A DNA stretch of 64,000 bases. Source: Parachlorella kessleri. Lineage: Eukaryota > Chlorophyta > Trebouxiophyceae > Chlorellales > Chlorellaceae. Of the stretch, positions 13,401-25,934 are shown in pieces. The stretch lies in the NCBI GenBank assembly GCA_001598975.1, contig BBXU01000273.1, positions 1 through 64,000 of the forward strand, read 5' to 3'. How positions within the stretch are numbered: the stretch's first letter is position 1; each line of letters begins with the position of its first letter. The position numbers were made by a program, and so were the translations under genes. The notes under the pieces were generated by a model, which searched no databases, had not been told where the DNA came from, and worked only from the letters and a program-made list of their open reading frames with translations.

Positions 13401-15324
13401 GGGCCCTGCCCACTGCGCTAGGGCTGTACAAGTTGCAGTCACACGATGTCTTCTGGGCACGCCGGCACGACACCAAGTGCTGCATCGCATGGAGGGAAGG
13501 CCTGATCCTGGTGGCCTTCAGGGGCACCCAGAGCCTGGCCAACGTGAAGGCGGACATCAAGGTCGGTAGCAGCCGCCTATTACACTGCCACTGCCGTTAG
13601 CTGTAAAGAGCATAGCCCTCTGTTTTCCCAGGCCTTTGGAGATATGGATTTTAAGACATGACGACCGGCACATGCAAAGTGGGCAAGTAAGCAGTTCAAT
13701 GTGTTTACCTGGTCTGCAAGCCTGATTTGCCCATGTATGAGACTGTGTCGATGAGTGTATGTGAAGCTTTTGACCTGCCCCCTGCATAGCAGGCCTGGCG
13801 AGCGGTGCACCCTCCCAAGCGCGGCAGCTACTGGCTGGGCACGAGGCCCATGGTGCACCGGGGCTTCCTGGAATGCTACACCGCTGAGGGGCTCGATGCC
13901 CAAGTCCTAGAGAAAGTGGAAAGCATCCTTATGAACGCGGAACAGGACGGCAGCAAGCAGGGCGCGGGGGCCGAGCTGCATTGGCGGGTCGTTGTGACGG
14001 GGCACAGGTGTGCTGCCCTGCTACGTGTGATGCATGGTGGTGACCGGTTGGAGTCAAGTGAGTGGCATGCATCTTGCAGCCAGGCAGAGGCCTTAGGTCG
14101 AGCTTGGCAATGCTTTGCCCCAGATTGATGCTACTGTACATAGCTCTGCTATGGTAAGGAACCCTATGATGCACTTGCTTGCAGCCTTGGGGGGGCTCTG
14201 GCAACACTTGCTGCACTGGAGCTGCAACACCACCTTACCACACTGCACGACTGCCCGCCTGTGAAGGTAAGCACGACTTGTCCTACCTTTAACCACACTC
14301 TACTTAAGCCACAACCACTGCTGCAGGGAAGAAGGGATGCACGGCGCATATGTTTTGGCAGTTGGACCCCACGTTGGATTTTATTGCCAACTGAGTTGTG
14401 TTGCAGGTGAGCCTGTACACCTTTGGAGCACCGAGGCCGGGCAACCGTGCCTTCGCAAGAGATTTTGCACACCGCGTGCCAGATGCTTGGGACATCATCC
14501 ACAGTGATGATGCCGTGGCGAGTCAAGGTGACTAATGCAACTGGGGCCACTCCCTGCCTGCAACCAACCACCCCACCGAGGTCCCCTTGCCAGCATATGA
14601 CACCTGTCCTGAGGGCAAAAGCTGCTGATGCGGTCGCATGTTCTCTCGAAGACTCGCGCTTGTGCCAATTGCCGCGGCACTTCTGCCTTGCTGTGCAGGC
14701 AAGTTCCTGGTGCTGTACAAGCGGGCCGCCCACAGAGTCATTCTCACTGCTCAAGGTAAGCCTGGCACATAAGCAAGCTTGCCCAATCCACCAACATCAG
14801 CGCCCAATGTACCGGGCATGAACTGGAAGTGGAAGTTTGACACGCACCCTCCCATGACCGACGGAGCACCAACTCTGCGTCCATGTTAAGCATAGCCAAG
14901 CAATGCAAGGTGTGCCCGACCCCCTGCAGCGGACCTGGTGGTGCGGCCTTCATACATTGAGGCCTCTGTGAGGCGCGGGCCCGGATTCAGCATCCACCAG
15001 CACCTACTCACAACCTACGCTCGCACCATGGCCTCCATCATCAGCGCGCAGTTGGGGCAGCACAAGGGGCGCGGGGGCGGCAGGGAGGCGGTGCAGCAGC
15101 TACTGAGCTGCCCGTACGTGCAGGCGCTGCTGCACTCAACAGCAGGGCTGCCAGCGGAATCCTTTTCCAGGTTGTCACTGGCGGGTTCTTCCAGCAGCAC
15201 TGCTGGCAAGGAGGCGGAGCAGCTGCCAGGGGCTTCAAACTTGGGACGAGGGTCACACCTGGCCGACTTGGTTGCAGGCCGCAGCGCAAAGTTGGATAGC
15301 TTGGAAAAGGGGTACGCGGAGTAG
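10452..15324 (+). CDS. membrane class 3 lipase, sn1-specific diacylglycerol lipase type
   Basis: Multi-exon gene from ATG 10452 (MPQSVSNAGQSQ) to TAG 15322-15324. The N-terminal part holds about four hydrophobic segments spread over exons 10600-12250 (LLVLLQRAALLGGTGLLVW; VNITVACLGLLLLLSAGVLY; ELVLQIINLGCFLGPNAYVL; YAQVAVTLLIISVYLLLVV). After a soluble linker comes a fungal-type lipase (class 3) domain: LILVAFRGTQSLANVKADIK (oxyanion region), MVHRGFLECY, VVVTGHSLGGALATLAALEL with nucleophile Ser in GHSLG, YTFGAPRPGNRAFA, and IIHSDDAV, where an Asp is probably catalytic; a His (FSIHQH) follows near 14990. This four-TM plus lipase_3 plan is that of DAG lipases, which release 2-monoacylglycerol and a fatty acid. 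The Ser codon of GHSLG is split by an intron (AG at 14007|C at 14184). The Ser-rich tail to 15324 is not conserved family sequence. Exact joins in the 11200-12600 part are approximate. Confidence 0.85.
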
Positions 15325-16064
15325 ACAACTCTTGGTGGATATATGCCGTGCGTCTGACGCGAAGGCTGGGAAAGACTAGCTTCATCAAGAGGTGTCGAAC
15401 CCGTAGTTGTCTAGGTCGTAAACTTGTGTTTGGGAAAGGCAGCGATGTGCTGTCATCATCATGGAGGCCGTCTGTCAAGGCCTATGTCAGCCTTGCGCAG
15501 TCGTGGCGTTTTCACAAGGACCTGGCCTGGACCACACAAGCGCCGCGAGGTCATTAACAGGCTTGCAGGTTGGTGGAATGGACACCTGTGGAGGCAATGC
15601 GAGGTTACAGCCCAGCTCTTTGAAGGAGAGGGATGTCCGAGAGTGCGTCTCTTCGCCCAACACCTACCAATGGGACGGGTTACACCCAAGGGTGATAGGT
15701 CACAGGCAGTTATAGCCAGTGGCGGTGCCTGACACCACTGTGTAAATGGCAGCGGCCATTGCTCAAAATGATGGCTGCAAAGCTGGGTGGGCCGTCAAGC
15801 GCTGGCAGTGTCTGTCACAAGGCCATCAGCAGAGGAGGTATGCCCTGTGCCCGTACATGCAACATCTGCGGCAGTTGATTCGGGCTGCTGTAATGCGTTG
15901 TGAATGGCCCGGTAAAGATCAACTCACCTTGTGCTCATTTGGCGCTTGCGCCTGTTGCCATGCGCAGCAGGCCTGGCAGCCATCAGCCGACTGTGCAGAA
16001 GGAATTTAGCATTTCGGATTTGTTGGAGATAATTATGCTCACGGACACAGAACAAGCTCTCACC
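15325..16064. other. intergenic region, lipase to F-box/LRR copy 1
   Basis: 740 bp with no convincing coding frame. A TGTAA at 15741-15745 is a candidate poly(A) signal for the lipase gene, about 420 bp after its stop. The right part should hold the promoter of the first F-box/LRR copy. Confidence 0.45.
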
Positions 16065-18968
16065 ATGGCCAGTGGTGTTCACATATTGCCGGATGAGGTC
16101 CTGGCTGCGAACGTCCTTGCTAGGCTTCCCAGGTGCTGGTACACCACTGACGTTGTGTTCATAGTTAACCAGCTGATATGGCAGCTCGCCGTTGGCTGCT
16201 GAGCCAACGCTTGCAGTGCAGGTACAATGGTATCCTTAGAGGTGTCCTTCACTGCTCGCTTGCAGGCCGCACCTTTGGGCGCCGTGCCCCTGGGACCAGG
16301 TCTGCCGGCGCTGGAGGCGTCTATATAGCCACTCCCAGGCGGTTTGGCAAGCGCCCGGCAGCAGAGCGCATGCAGACATTGGTAAACTGAACTATAAAAT
16401 CTCCTACATGACTACTGCCTTGGACGGTGCGCAAGTGCAGCAGGAGGCCCTGCAGACCTCGCTGGCCATCATGCGCCGCCGTGCTCCCGCCCTACGCACC
16501 CTCGCGCTCTCCACCTGCTCTATGCCGACCCAGCCTGGGCAACACCTTCCCTCGCTGGTAGACGCAGCTCTTTGCAGCGTCGCCCCTGGACACGCTGCTC
16601 GCCAACGGTGCTGCGACGCCAGAGGCGCTGCAGCTATTGGCAACCCACCAGGGTGCCACACTGACAAGGCTGGACTGGGGCGATAGGATAGGCCCCCATG
16701 GCTGGGGAGCAGCGGGGCCGCACCTGGCCGGCTTGACAGCCCTGCGCGAGCTGAGCGTCTGTGTTCGCACACGCACACTCCCTGCTGGCCTGTTAGCCGG
16801 CATCCAGCAGCTGCGAGGGCTCAGAGAGCTCAGCCTTTGGTGCTACGCAAGGGAATCTGAGGAACCAGAGGGCGAAGGTGGGCAAGAGCAGCAGCCTGCG
16901 GAGGGTTTCTCGCTGGACCTAGGCTTTCTGGCGGCTTCTGCAGCAACCCTGCAAACCTTGCTGCTGGACCTTGACACGCCGCCTGCCAACACTTCAAACC
17001 ACTCGCCACCTGAAGTCACATTGCCAGCGGCGCTGGCAAGGCGGCTGACCGCATTGCAGACTGTTACCATCTCTGCGCGGGGTTGGGGTATGGTAAGCAC
17101 CTTCCAGGCTGTGATGTGTGAGACTTGCCATAATGGGTGCCTCCTTGGGAACGCAAGCAATATGATGTCACAGACCCCGGCAGTTTGCCCCTTTGCTTGC
17201 GCCCCTTTTAATGCGTTTCCAGCTGACCTGCCATGCTGTTTTATGAGCTGTGTAGCACTCAGCACTCTGCCTGATAACCAAATGACCTAATTCCAATGGT
17301 TAACGTAGGTCAAGGGCCTGGACAGCTTGCCGGCCATCCGCAACGTCATCCTGATGCGCCTGGAAAGTGAGGGTGCCCAGCTGTGGTCTTCAAAATTGAT
17401 GCACCAGCTCCGAATAGATAAGGCAACCCTTGGCGTGAGTTGGGGGTTAGCTTGTACAGGCGTTGGCCCTCATCTGTAGCTGTTTGATGAATAATATTGT
17501 GTGTCTTGGGAGTGAAGGGCAGGCCGCTCCACCTGGCATTGTAGTTACCTTTATGCTGCTGATGATGCCCTGCTTCTGCTGTGTTGACTTGTCCAGGCCT
17601 CCTCTCACGCTCCAATACTTGCATCCAGTTGCACATGTACATATATGTTACATTCAGGCAGTTGCCACAATTTGTATGCTCCAATGAGGTTATGGATTTC
17701 CACCATCTGTCTGCTCGCACTGCAGGGACCCTCGGGCAATGACTTTACGGCTGCTTGCCAGCTAGAGTCCCTTTGCTGCCGCGACTGCACCCTGCCTAAG
17801 CGTGGGTACGTTGAGTTGGTGGTGCAAGTTCTGTTGGTGGGCCCTGGCTGCTTCGCTGTCCTACGCAGTGATTGAGCGTGCGCACTGAGCAACTCATCAC
17901 CACCGGTAGAAGCGGGCCCCTATCTTTAGGTGTGCAATAAAGACATGTGGCCGCTGGTGGCAACCAACCCCGCTCCTTGGTTGCAACCTGTCGTGTGAAC
18001 CACAGGTTCCCAGAGTCCCTATGCCGCCTGCCTCTGCTGACCGAGCTGGAGCTGGTTAACTGCAAGCTTGATGAGCACAACCTGATGGAGCCGCTGCCCT
18101 GCCAGCTGACAGAGCTTCCCATGCTGGTGTACTTGAACCTGGAAGGCAATGGCTTGGACCAGGTAAGCAGCCCGCCCTGCTGGCAGTTGGATGGACACTC
18201 ATTCCTCACTCTACTGTCTTGTGGAGCTTAACCCATTCACCGAAGCGGCGATTGTGGAGCTTGCGCCCGGAGTGCATTGAGAGATAGGCGGCCGCCGTCC
18301 CCTTGCAAGGGCACCGCCGGTTGCTGGCGCACCGGTGTGCAGTGCCAACCTGCACTAAAGGCGGCTCATGGAAGTCTGTGCAGCAGCAGCAAGCTGCGCG
18401 GTCAGGTGGCACGCAAGCTACTTGTTGGCGGTGCAGGTGCCTGCGATTGTCCCGCAGCTGTCGCGCCTGTTACGCCTCAACCTCAACTGCAACAGGCTGT
18501 CAGAGCTGCCTGCAAACATGACGTCCATGCGGAGCTTGTCCATGCTAGAGCTTGTTGCCAACCAGCTGGCAGAGTATCCAAGGTCAGAGTGACAGCTTTG
18601 CTAACGGCTGGTTGCTAGGATGTTCGGGGGGCTGTATGTTTGCGCCACCTGCAACCTCCCTGTAGAGGCTGCTGCTGCGTTTCAAGTTGCCAGCCTGTGA
18701 AAAGACCATGTATACAGCTTTGCACCTGCCTGTCTCCTTTGGCTGCAGTGTGCTGTATGATATGTACTACATCGCCCTGCTGGACCTCAGCAACAACCCT
18801 CTGCGGCCCACGGACCTTGACAGCCAACGTCTGGCGGGCGAGCAGTGCTTCTGGCAGTCTGACACCGACGCATGCTGGCTGTTCATGGGGGAGGACTCGT
18901 GCTTTGGCGAGGTAGGTGGGCAGGTGCCTCGCCATGAGCCAGGCCATCCAGCAGCAAGTCAAATAGCA

Positions 18969-19015
<47 letters not shown>

Positions 19016-19670
19016 AGTAATGGTGCCAGACTGCCCCAGGTGCTTAGGCCACAAGGTTGTCCGCTCCGGCTTTTCCTGCCTGCCTACGGACAGCCCCATG
19101 AAAGCCCTCAGCAGGGACAGCGCCATCTCATAATGAAGGGACAGCAGCACCAACTATGACTGAGACTTGTCTGGGGCCCTCTACCGTTTGAAGCCTGTAT
19201 CGTGCAGGGGGATGCCAACCACTGGACAAGTGATGACATGAATGCAGCAGTTGCTTTCACCAAGGTGCGCCCAGGGCAGGCTGGGGGCTTCACTCGTAAA
19301 GGGGCGTTGAACAAGGTTTTTTGAATCCTCACAGAGCGCTTGCAGTTGAACGTCTTTAGTGGCTTAGCTCCCTCCGCAGGCTTCTCATTCGCTGGATGTG
19401 TCGCCACTCGGTTGTAACCTACCCGCAAGTCGCCTTGTGTCATGTGTCTGATCCTAGCCTCTGTAAACTCATAGAGTTGGTTGATGACTTCGCCAAGGGG
19501 TGGTATGCTCAGCTGGGGAGGGTCAAGACATGCGTCCCGAGCTTGTCACGCAGATGCTCCCACGCTGTGAGCTGCGCTTGGGGGGCAGCCAGAGGGCCTC
19601 CATTATTGCGGACGAGTGGCGGGAGCACCTGTTTGTTTGGCGGCTACGGATGTCAGCCGGCACCGCCTAA
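16065..19670 (+). pseudogene. F-box/leucine-rich-repeat gene, tandem copy 1, frameshifted
   Basis: Exon 1 (16065-16132) starts MASGVHILPDEVLAANVLARLPR, the first half of an F-box; an in-frame ATG at 16035 could extend it. Exon 2 (16266-17092) completes it (CPWDQVCRRWRRLYSHSQAVW) and enters leucine-rich repeats (LAGLTALRELSV, LRGLRELSLW). Later exons carry LPAIRNVIL (17309), FPESLCRLPLLTELELVNCKL (about 18005), LVYLNLEGN, LSRLLRLNLNCNRLSELP (18440) and MLELVANQLAEYPR, ending in QMLPRCELRLGG... at TAA 19668-19670. Compared with the copy at 20116, exon 2 is 827 instead of 835 bp, including a 5-bp net loss at 16566-16573 that shifts the frame (upstream frame 1, downstream frame 2). The upstream frame would end at a stop near 16684. 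F-box proteins recruit substrates to SCF ubiquitin ligases; here the full protein would need correction of the shift, or the shift is an assembly error. Confidence 0.75.
18971..19014 (+). repeat. tetranucleotide microsatellite (TGCC)11
   Basis: Eleven perfect copies of TGCC in a row inside an intron of F-box/LRR copy 1. It is absent from the matching intron of copy 2, so it expanded after the duplication or was lost there. Confidence 0.95.
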
Positions 19671-20115
19671 ATAAATTGGAGGTGCCGAGCCAGCCCCATG
19701 CCAGGGGCAATCACACAGGTTCAATAAGGCATACTTATGTGGCTAGGCTACCGAAATCTGTGTGCATTTCACACCTAACGCTCTACTGTTCATATTGTGT
19801 GCCACTTTTTACAAGGAGAAGGAGGCTTGCAACCATCTGTGGCAGGTCACAGACAATTCCTATGTCCTGTTCTGTTGGTGCTGCCTGCCGCCTTCGTGAG
19901 CAACTGGTAATGCTCATTGTTGGATGATTGCGGCTTTATACCCAACAGTCTCACAACTGTCAAGGGCTTTGCAGTGTCTTGGGTTTTATACTCAGGCGCT
20001 GGCGCCCTGTTTAGCAAACGTGTTCACAGCAGGCCCGGCAGGACCATGGAATCTACTTATTGACTGTACATTCCAGGCAGGGATCGAACAGACCTAGATC
20101 TGAAGTAAAGTCCCC
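19671..20115. other. spacer between the two F-box/LRR copies
   Basis: 445 bp from the stop of copy 1 to the ATG of copy 2. No gene seen. It starts with an AT-rich stretch (TAAATAAATTGG) after the stop of copy 1 and should carry the promoter of copy 2. Confidence 0.5.
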
Positions 20116-23100
20116 ATGGTCGCTAGTATTCACACCTTGCCGGATGAGGTCCTGGCTGCGCACGTCCTGGCGAGGCTTCCCAGGTGCAAATTCCCCCACT
20201 GACATGTTGATCGAAGTGAAAATTGATACGGCAGCCCACCGCTGGGTGCCAGGCCTCTGGTTTGCAGGTGCAACAGGGACAGGGATCAACCCTTACATGC
20301 TTGGTTGCAGGCCCGACTTGTGGGCGCCGTGCCCCTGGGACCAGCTCTGCCGGCGTTGGAGGCACGTGTACTCGCACTCTCCTCTGGTCTGGCAAGCGGC
20401 TTGGAGCAGCGACCCGTGTGTCAAAACTTACGTGCTAGCTGCGAGGTTGTTCCTCGTGCCTCATGAATCGGGCGATGCACAGCAGCAGGGGGCATTGCAG
20501 ACCTGGCTGGGCATCACGCGCCGCCGCGCTCCCGCGGTGCGTGCCCTCAGTCTTACCACTGGTTTCATGGTGAGGCCGCCGCCCCTGCAGCTCCCCTCGC
20601 TGGTAGACTTGCTAGAGCTCTTTGCAGCGTCGCGTCTGGAGACTCTGCGAGGCCGCAGTGCTGCGACGCCAGAGGCGCTGCAGCTGCTAGCAGCCCACCA
20701 GGTTGCCACGCTCACCAGCCTGGACTGGGGTGATGCCCTCACCCCGTCTGACTGGGCAGCAGCAGGGCCTTGCCTTGCCGGGTTGACGTCCCTTCGCAAT
20801 CTGAGCATCTCCTTTGGCACGCGCACACCTCCTGCTGGTCTGCTAGCCGGCGTTAAGCAGCTGCGGGGGCTCACACAGCTCAGCCTCACATACCGACGCA
20901 AGATGGAGTATGGGGACCTATATGGCAGAAATGAGCAGGAGCAGCAGCATGCGGAGGGTTTCTCCCTGGACCTAGGCTTCTTGGCGGGGTCTGCCGCAAC
21001 CCTGGGCTCCTTCCATCTGGCTCTCGACACGCCGCCGGTCAATAGTCCAGGCCACCCACCTCCAGCTGTCACACTGCCAGAGGAGTTAGCTAGCCAGCTG
21101 ACAGCTTTGACGCACGTCGCCTTTCGTGCCCCGGGCTGGTCCACGGTAAGTGCCTTGCGCGGCGGTTCAGACTTACGAAGCTTGCTATGGCAAAGGGCCA
21201 ATGTCCACGTCGGCACACACTCGGTGCATGCCACCCTTACCAACCTGTCGTGCTCATCATGCCGCTATCGAGGTTGTTGCACCTGGTCGGGTGAGGACTG
21301 GGCCTGCCGCTGCCATAAAGCGCTGGCATCATGCTGTTGACGAGCCGTGACTTGTCAGTTAGCCGAGTCTGCTGACCAGCACCCAGCTCATCACAGCGTG
21401 CCATGGTAAACGCGTTTCAATGGTCACGCAGATCAAGGGGCTGGGCAGCCTGCCAGCCCTGTGCAGCATCACCCTGACGGGCCTGGAGAGCGAGGGTGCC
21501 CAGCTTTGGTGTTCAAGCTCGCTTTAAATCCTTCATTTAGATAAAGCAGCACTTCAAGTGAGTTGAGGAATGAGGGTGGAAGGCATAGGCTCCCAGGTGA
21601 CATGCCAGCTGAGAGGTCTTGGCCGCTGACAACAGTGCTCATGGCATCCATCCGCTTTTCACGTTGCCACTGGCGTCCTGCTGGGGTGCGCAGTTGTCAA
21701 GTGAGGCCGTCCTCCCACTATAAATGGGACTCCAACTGCACATGCACAGCGATGCCCCTGGTTGGTATGAACCTTCAGGCCCTGATGCTCATGCTGCCGG
21801 TGCAGTGTATGTCGCTGCAATAGGTTATTCTCCGTTTGTCGCAGGGACCTGCCAGTGCCGGCTTTGATGCTCTCGGCTGCCAGCTGAAGTTCCTCTGCTG
21901 CAGCGATTGCACCATTCCCAAGCGTGGGTATGTCACATCTGCGTAACCAAATCGATTATACTTTGAGATCAATAGTAAACTCCATGTAGTATGGGCCCTC
22001 TCCTGAGCTGGCTCGCGCCCGTAGTGGAGCTGCGTAAACATCATAGCAAGCATTATGCTGCTTGCAGCCGCGTGGCCATACTGCAAAGCATACCATGGAA
22101 GCGGGTCTTGGGGCGTTGCCTGACAATAATGAGCCTGATTACTTGACTGCCACCTGCTGACTGCCCCCTTCCTGGTACGGCAGGTTCCCAGAGTCCCTCT
22201 GCCGCCTGCCCCTGCTGATCCAGCTGGACCTTGTCAAGTGCAAGCTTGATGGTCTGATAGAGCCGCTGCCAGGCCAGCTCACAGAGCTGCCCCTGCTGGT
22301 GTACCTCAACCTGGCAGGCAACGCCTTGGACCAGGTGGGGCTGCCGGGGGTATGCTGGCCGCTGGCAGGGTTCTTATTCTACACCAGGAGTACACGTTGG
22401 CCCAAACCAGCCTTTGCCTTCTTGAGGCTTGGTGGGATCGGGAGGCGGCCTCGCAGTATTGTGGTCTTTTTGTGAGTGTTGGGAGCACCGCAAGACTGCA
22501 CCCAAGGCTCCTGCACGGCTATGCAGCAATTTGACCTTGAGTTGCTGCCTCCACGACTTGAGGCTGCTTGGTGGCGCAGGTGCCCACATTTGTTCCACAG
22601 CTATCTCGTTTGCTACGCCTCAACCTTACTGACAACAGGCTGTCAGGGCTGCCTGCAAGCCTGACGTCTATCCGCTGCCTGGCCATGCTGGAGCTTGCTG
22701 GCAACCAGCTGGCAGAGTACCCAAGGTCGGTCCAGTGCCATTTGCACGTGGCTGGCTGCTAGCAATATTTGGTAGCCTCGCTTGCTTCTTGTGGCACCTG
22801 CAGAACGCCAATAGCAGTTGCCAGCACCGCTACGCAGCATAGCTCCACCATTGCCTGCCCTCTTTGGCTGCAGTGTGCTGTATGACATGTATCACATCGC
22901 GGTGTTAGACGTGAGCAACAACCCTCTGCGGCCCACGGATCTTGACAGCCAGCGTCTGGCAGATGAGCAGTGCTTCTGGCAGTCACCCGCTGGCATGTGG
23001 CTGTTCATGGGGAAGGACCCGGGCTTTGGCACGGTACGTGAGTTGTTTGCTGCTCGGCAAGCCACTCAGCAGGTTAGGGTTCTGCAAGCGTATGCGCCTG

Positions 23101-23727
23101 AGTTTTAAGCACATGACGACGCCAGAGTCGCATTGTGTAAAGTTGTCCCACTCCAAAATGTTCACCCTTGAGTAAAGAGTTATGTTTAAAGTAAGCGACG
23201 GCAGCAACGTGGGGTGGATCAATACGGCTGGGACCTGTCAAGGCCCCACGCACGCCAGGAGAACTGTTACTGTGCAGGGGGGATGCCAACCACTGGACGA
23301 GTGCTGACATGAATGCAGCAGTCCTGTTCACTAAGGTGTAGCCATGCTGGGGCCGTGCACTTCTAATTGATGCCTGACCCTGCCAACAGCATAGCTTTTG
23401 CTCTTCAGCAGCTGTGCTCTCTTCGAGAACCTCCTCACGCTTCGCGTGCCCTGACCAACTGCTGTTGAAAACCAGCTGCCAGTCCTGCTGGCAGCCTGTG
23501 TGGTGTAATGTTTGCAAAGTCAGAATCTAAAAGGCATGAAACTTTCAAGGAGTACCATGCACAGATGGGGCTGCTGTCGGCTCACACGCGCTCACATGCT
23601 TGCTATGCAGTTGCTCCCTGACTGCGAGTTGCGTCTGGGGGACAGGAAGAGGACAGACATCATTGCGCATGAGTGGGAGCGGAATCTTAAGAGCTGGCAG
23701 CCTTGGGTACACAGATATTGGCGTTGA
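20116..23727 (+). pseudogene. F-box/leucine-rich-repeat gene, tandem copy 2, in-frame stop
   Basis: Paralogue of the gene at 16065, in the same orientation with the same exon order and nearly the same length (3612 versus 3606 bp). Exon 1 (20116-20183, 68 bp as in copy 1) gives MVASIHTLPDEVLAAHVLAR; exon 2 (20311-21145) gives CPWDQLCRRWRHVYSHSPLVW and then repeats such as LAGLTSLRNLSISF and LRGLTQLSL. It is open across the place where copy 1 is frameshifted. Exon 3 (from 21432) reads IKGLGSLPALCSITLTGLESEGAQLW and meets TAA at 21525-21527; copy 1 is open there at the same alignment length. Later exons are intact (FPESLCRLPLLIQLDLVKCKL, VYLNLAGN, LRLNLTDNRLSGLP) and end at TGA 23725-23727. It could encode a shortened F-box/LRR protein of about 330 residues, or be a young pseudogene. 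SCF adaptor function is a family inference. Confidence 0.72.
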
Positions 23728-24939
23728 AATTTTGCAGTAGAGGTCGCTAGTCAGTCTCCTGGTAGGGCAGCCATACATAGTGAAACCCATACATAGTGAA
23801 ACGGTGCCTCCATGTATGGCTAGGCTCCTGACTGTGTGTGCCATTCTCAGGGATTGATATGCTGAACGCCTCTGTGCAGTCTGGCGTGCAACATTTTGGA
23901 TAGGACGGGTCCCGCAACCCCTCTGACCTGTCAGAATGTCTCTACCCTTTGCACGCCTCATCCACTGGGACGTGGCCCAAAAAGCAAGTCTACACAAGTC
24001 GCCCGGGCCAAGTCCAGGATAACTGAGGTGCGATGCCACCTGGCACTGGCACAAGCAAAAGGGTTTTGATCATTTCGCATGTTGGCCCGGGTGGCCTTAG
24101 CCTTGGGACGTTTATCAGTGTCAGGCCGGCCCAGATCCGCCATGGCGGGTAGTATGGTCGACACAGCACACAGCACGAAGCAGACACTGTGCAAGGGCTC
24201 TCAAGGAACACGGAAGTGCTCAAGGAGCTTATGGCAATTTAGGCTCCAGAAGGGAGGCTCTGCTCGGCTGTGTCTTGGTTCAGACCTTGAACGGCTAGCA
24301 CGAGAGAACCCTCAGGCACAGGGTCGAGCATTCGATGGATGAAGTCACGCAAGTGCATTCCCCTCCTTCCTGATAGGACGCAATAAACAGACTGCCTCCT
24401 TTGATATACCTCCAGCTCCCACATACAGGCACACCTCTGTCTGGCCTGAGGTTGTTGGTCTTCTACACGTTGGTCACGCTGAGCTGGTTGGCGGCAGATC
24501 CTGGATACAGAGGCAATCGGCTCGTAAGTGGGGGGCATTCTGCAATACTGAGATCCCAGCAGACCCCTGTGCACCATGGAAAAAGCCTGAAGCTTACCAT
24601 GCTTTTGCTGGTAAGTCTCGAAGCTGAAGCCAGGATAGACTACCATCGATGATTCCAAAGTCTGCGCTTTGTAGGTGGTACTCCCCAGCCCCGCCAGACA
24701 GGCACTTAATGGCGTGCAATATGCCGCAACTCATGCTAGCGTCTCACATGGCTAACAATGTGGTCGTCGTCACATGCGTCTCCCCACACGGATGCCCCGG
24801 TATCCCGCACGGTAGGTGGGTCAGGCAGGCTGCCTTCCCGGTAGGCTGAGCAGAGGAAGGTACTTGAGGCATGCTCCTGCAGGGGCCAAAATTGCCATTC
24901 AGACGGGTCTAGGCAGGGCTGTCTTCTTCCGTTTTTGAG

Positions 24940-25260
24940 AGCCCCGGCGCTGGGTGACAGGGCATCCTAAGCTGTGCACTGCTGCTTTCAATGCAGCGTC
25001 CAGCAGGGCAGTCTCCCCAAGCACAGTGTACCTGGCCTGTGCCATCCTGGTGGTCACCCCACACTTCTGAGCCGACATCACGATCGTGATGGTGAGCCTG
25101 TTCCCAAGCAGCAGGCAACAACTTCGTCTCGGAGGTGTTGCATAACTGGCGAGCTGGACGTGCAGCCCCAGGCTTTACAGCAGCAACCTCTTGTTTCAAC
25201 TCTATCCAAACCAGCGAGATAGAGGGCAAGCGAAACCTTCTGTTCGAGCTGCGGACCACA
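24940..25260 (-). CDS. possible exon(s) of an unidentified gene or pseudogene
   Basis: On the minus strand, one frame from about 25095 to 24950 reads TITIVMSAQKCGVTTRMAQ and then ARYTVLGETALLDAALKAAV, which looks like real protein (balanced composition, amphipathic helix) rather than random frame. Another minus frame just upstream reads ELKQEVAAVKPGAARPARQ. I could not join them with certainty, find a start, or name a family. It may be an unrecognised gene, a fragment, or chance. Confidence 0.2.
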
Positions 25261-25934
25261 CCTGTTCCAGGCGCTCCATGTTAGTAGCAAGGGGTAGATT
25301 ATAATCACTGCGCTGGCTTGAGCTTGCTTTATTTGCCAAAATCGAAGCAGCACACTTTCGATAAACATACAGGAATATAAGTGTGTCGTAAGACACGTCG
25401 AATGCGCGAAGGGCAAGCTGCTGAGTCATTGTGCTGAGTCAGCCCGGTGCAAAAGAAATTCGTTTCCTGCGGATATGTCATAAAAATGAAGGGTTGCACA
25501 GATAAGAAGGCTGCAGCTACAAATCCCGAGATGCCTGCTTTCACATGGTCTGGATATCGTGACATACCTGTCATTACCTTCTTTCAAGGTTGGTGTAAAT
25601 AGCCACTGGCCAAGGAATGGCATTTGAGATGGACATGCGAGTGACAGGAAGGGGTCAGACAACAGTCACAGCAGTGGGGTGGGTGCCAGCTGCTGCGTCA
25701 ATAAGCTGGCATCATCAATGGCATTTGTTGACGGGCAGGTCACGCTTGTGACGAGAAGCTTCTTTAAGTTATGCAGAGGTACTAGGACTGATATGGCTGG
25801 AGCCATTTTATCCGCTGCATTAAGGAGATTGGCATCTTGACACGGCATCCCACTGAGCTGGCAGTTGCTGTCGACTGCAAACCACATTGAGCTTTGCAGA
25901 CTCAATAGTCAGACTCAATAGTTAGTGACTGTCA

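Noticed and set aside
20461..21243. 260-codon minus-strand frame inside F-box/LRR copy 2
   Set aside because: It is antisense to the conserved LRR exon, whose plus frame is supported by the paralogue; no domain on the minus strand.
23772..23801. Direct repeat CATACATAGTGAAAC twice, as a possible transposon end or target duplication
   Set aside because: The copies are adjacent with nothing between them, so it is a simple slippage duplication.
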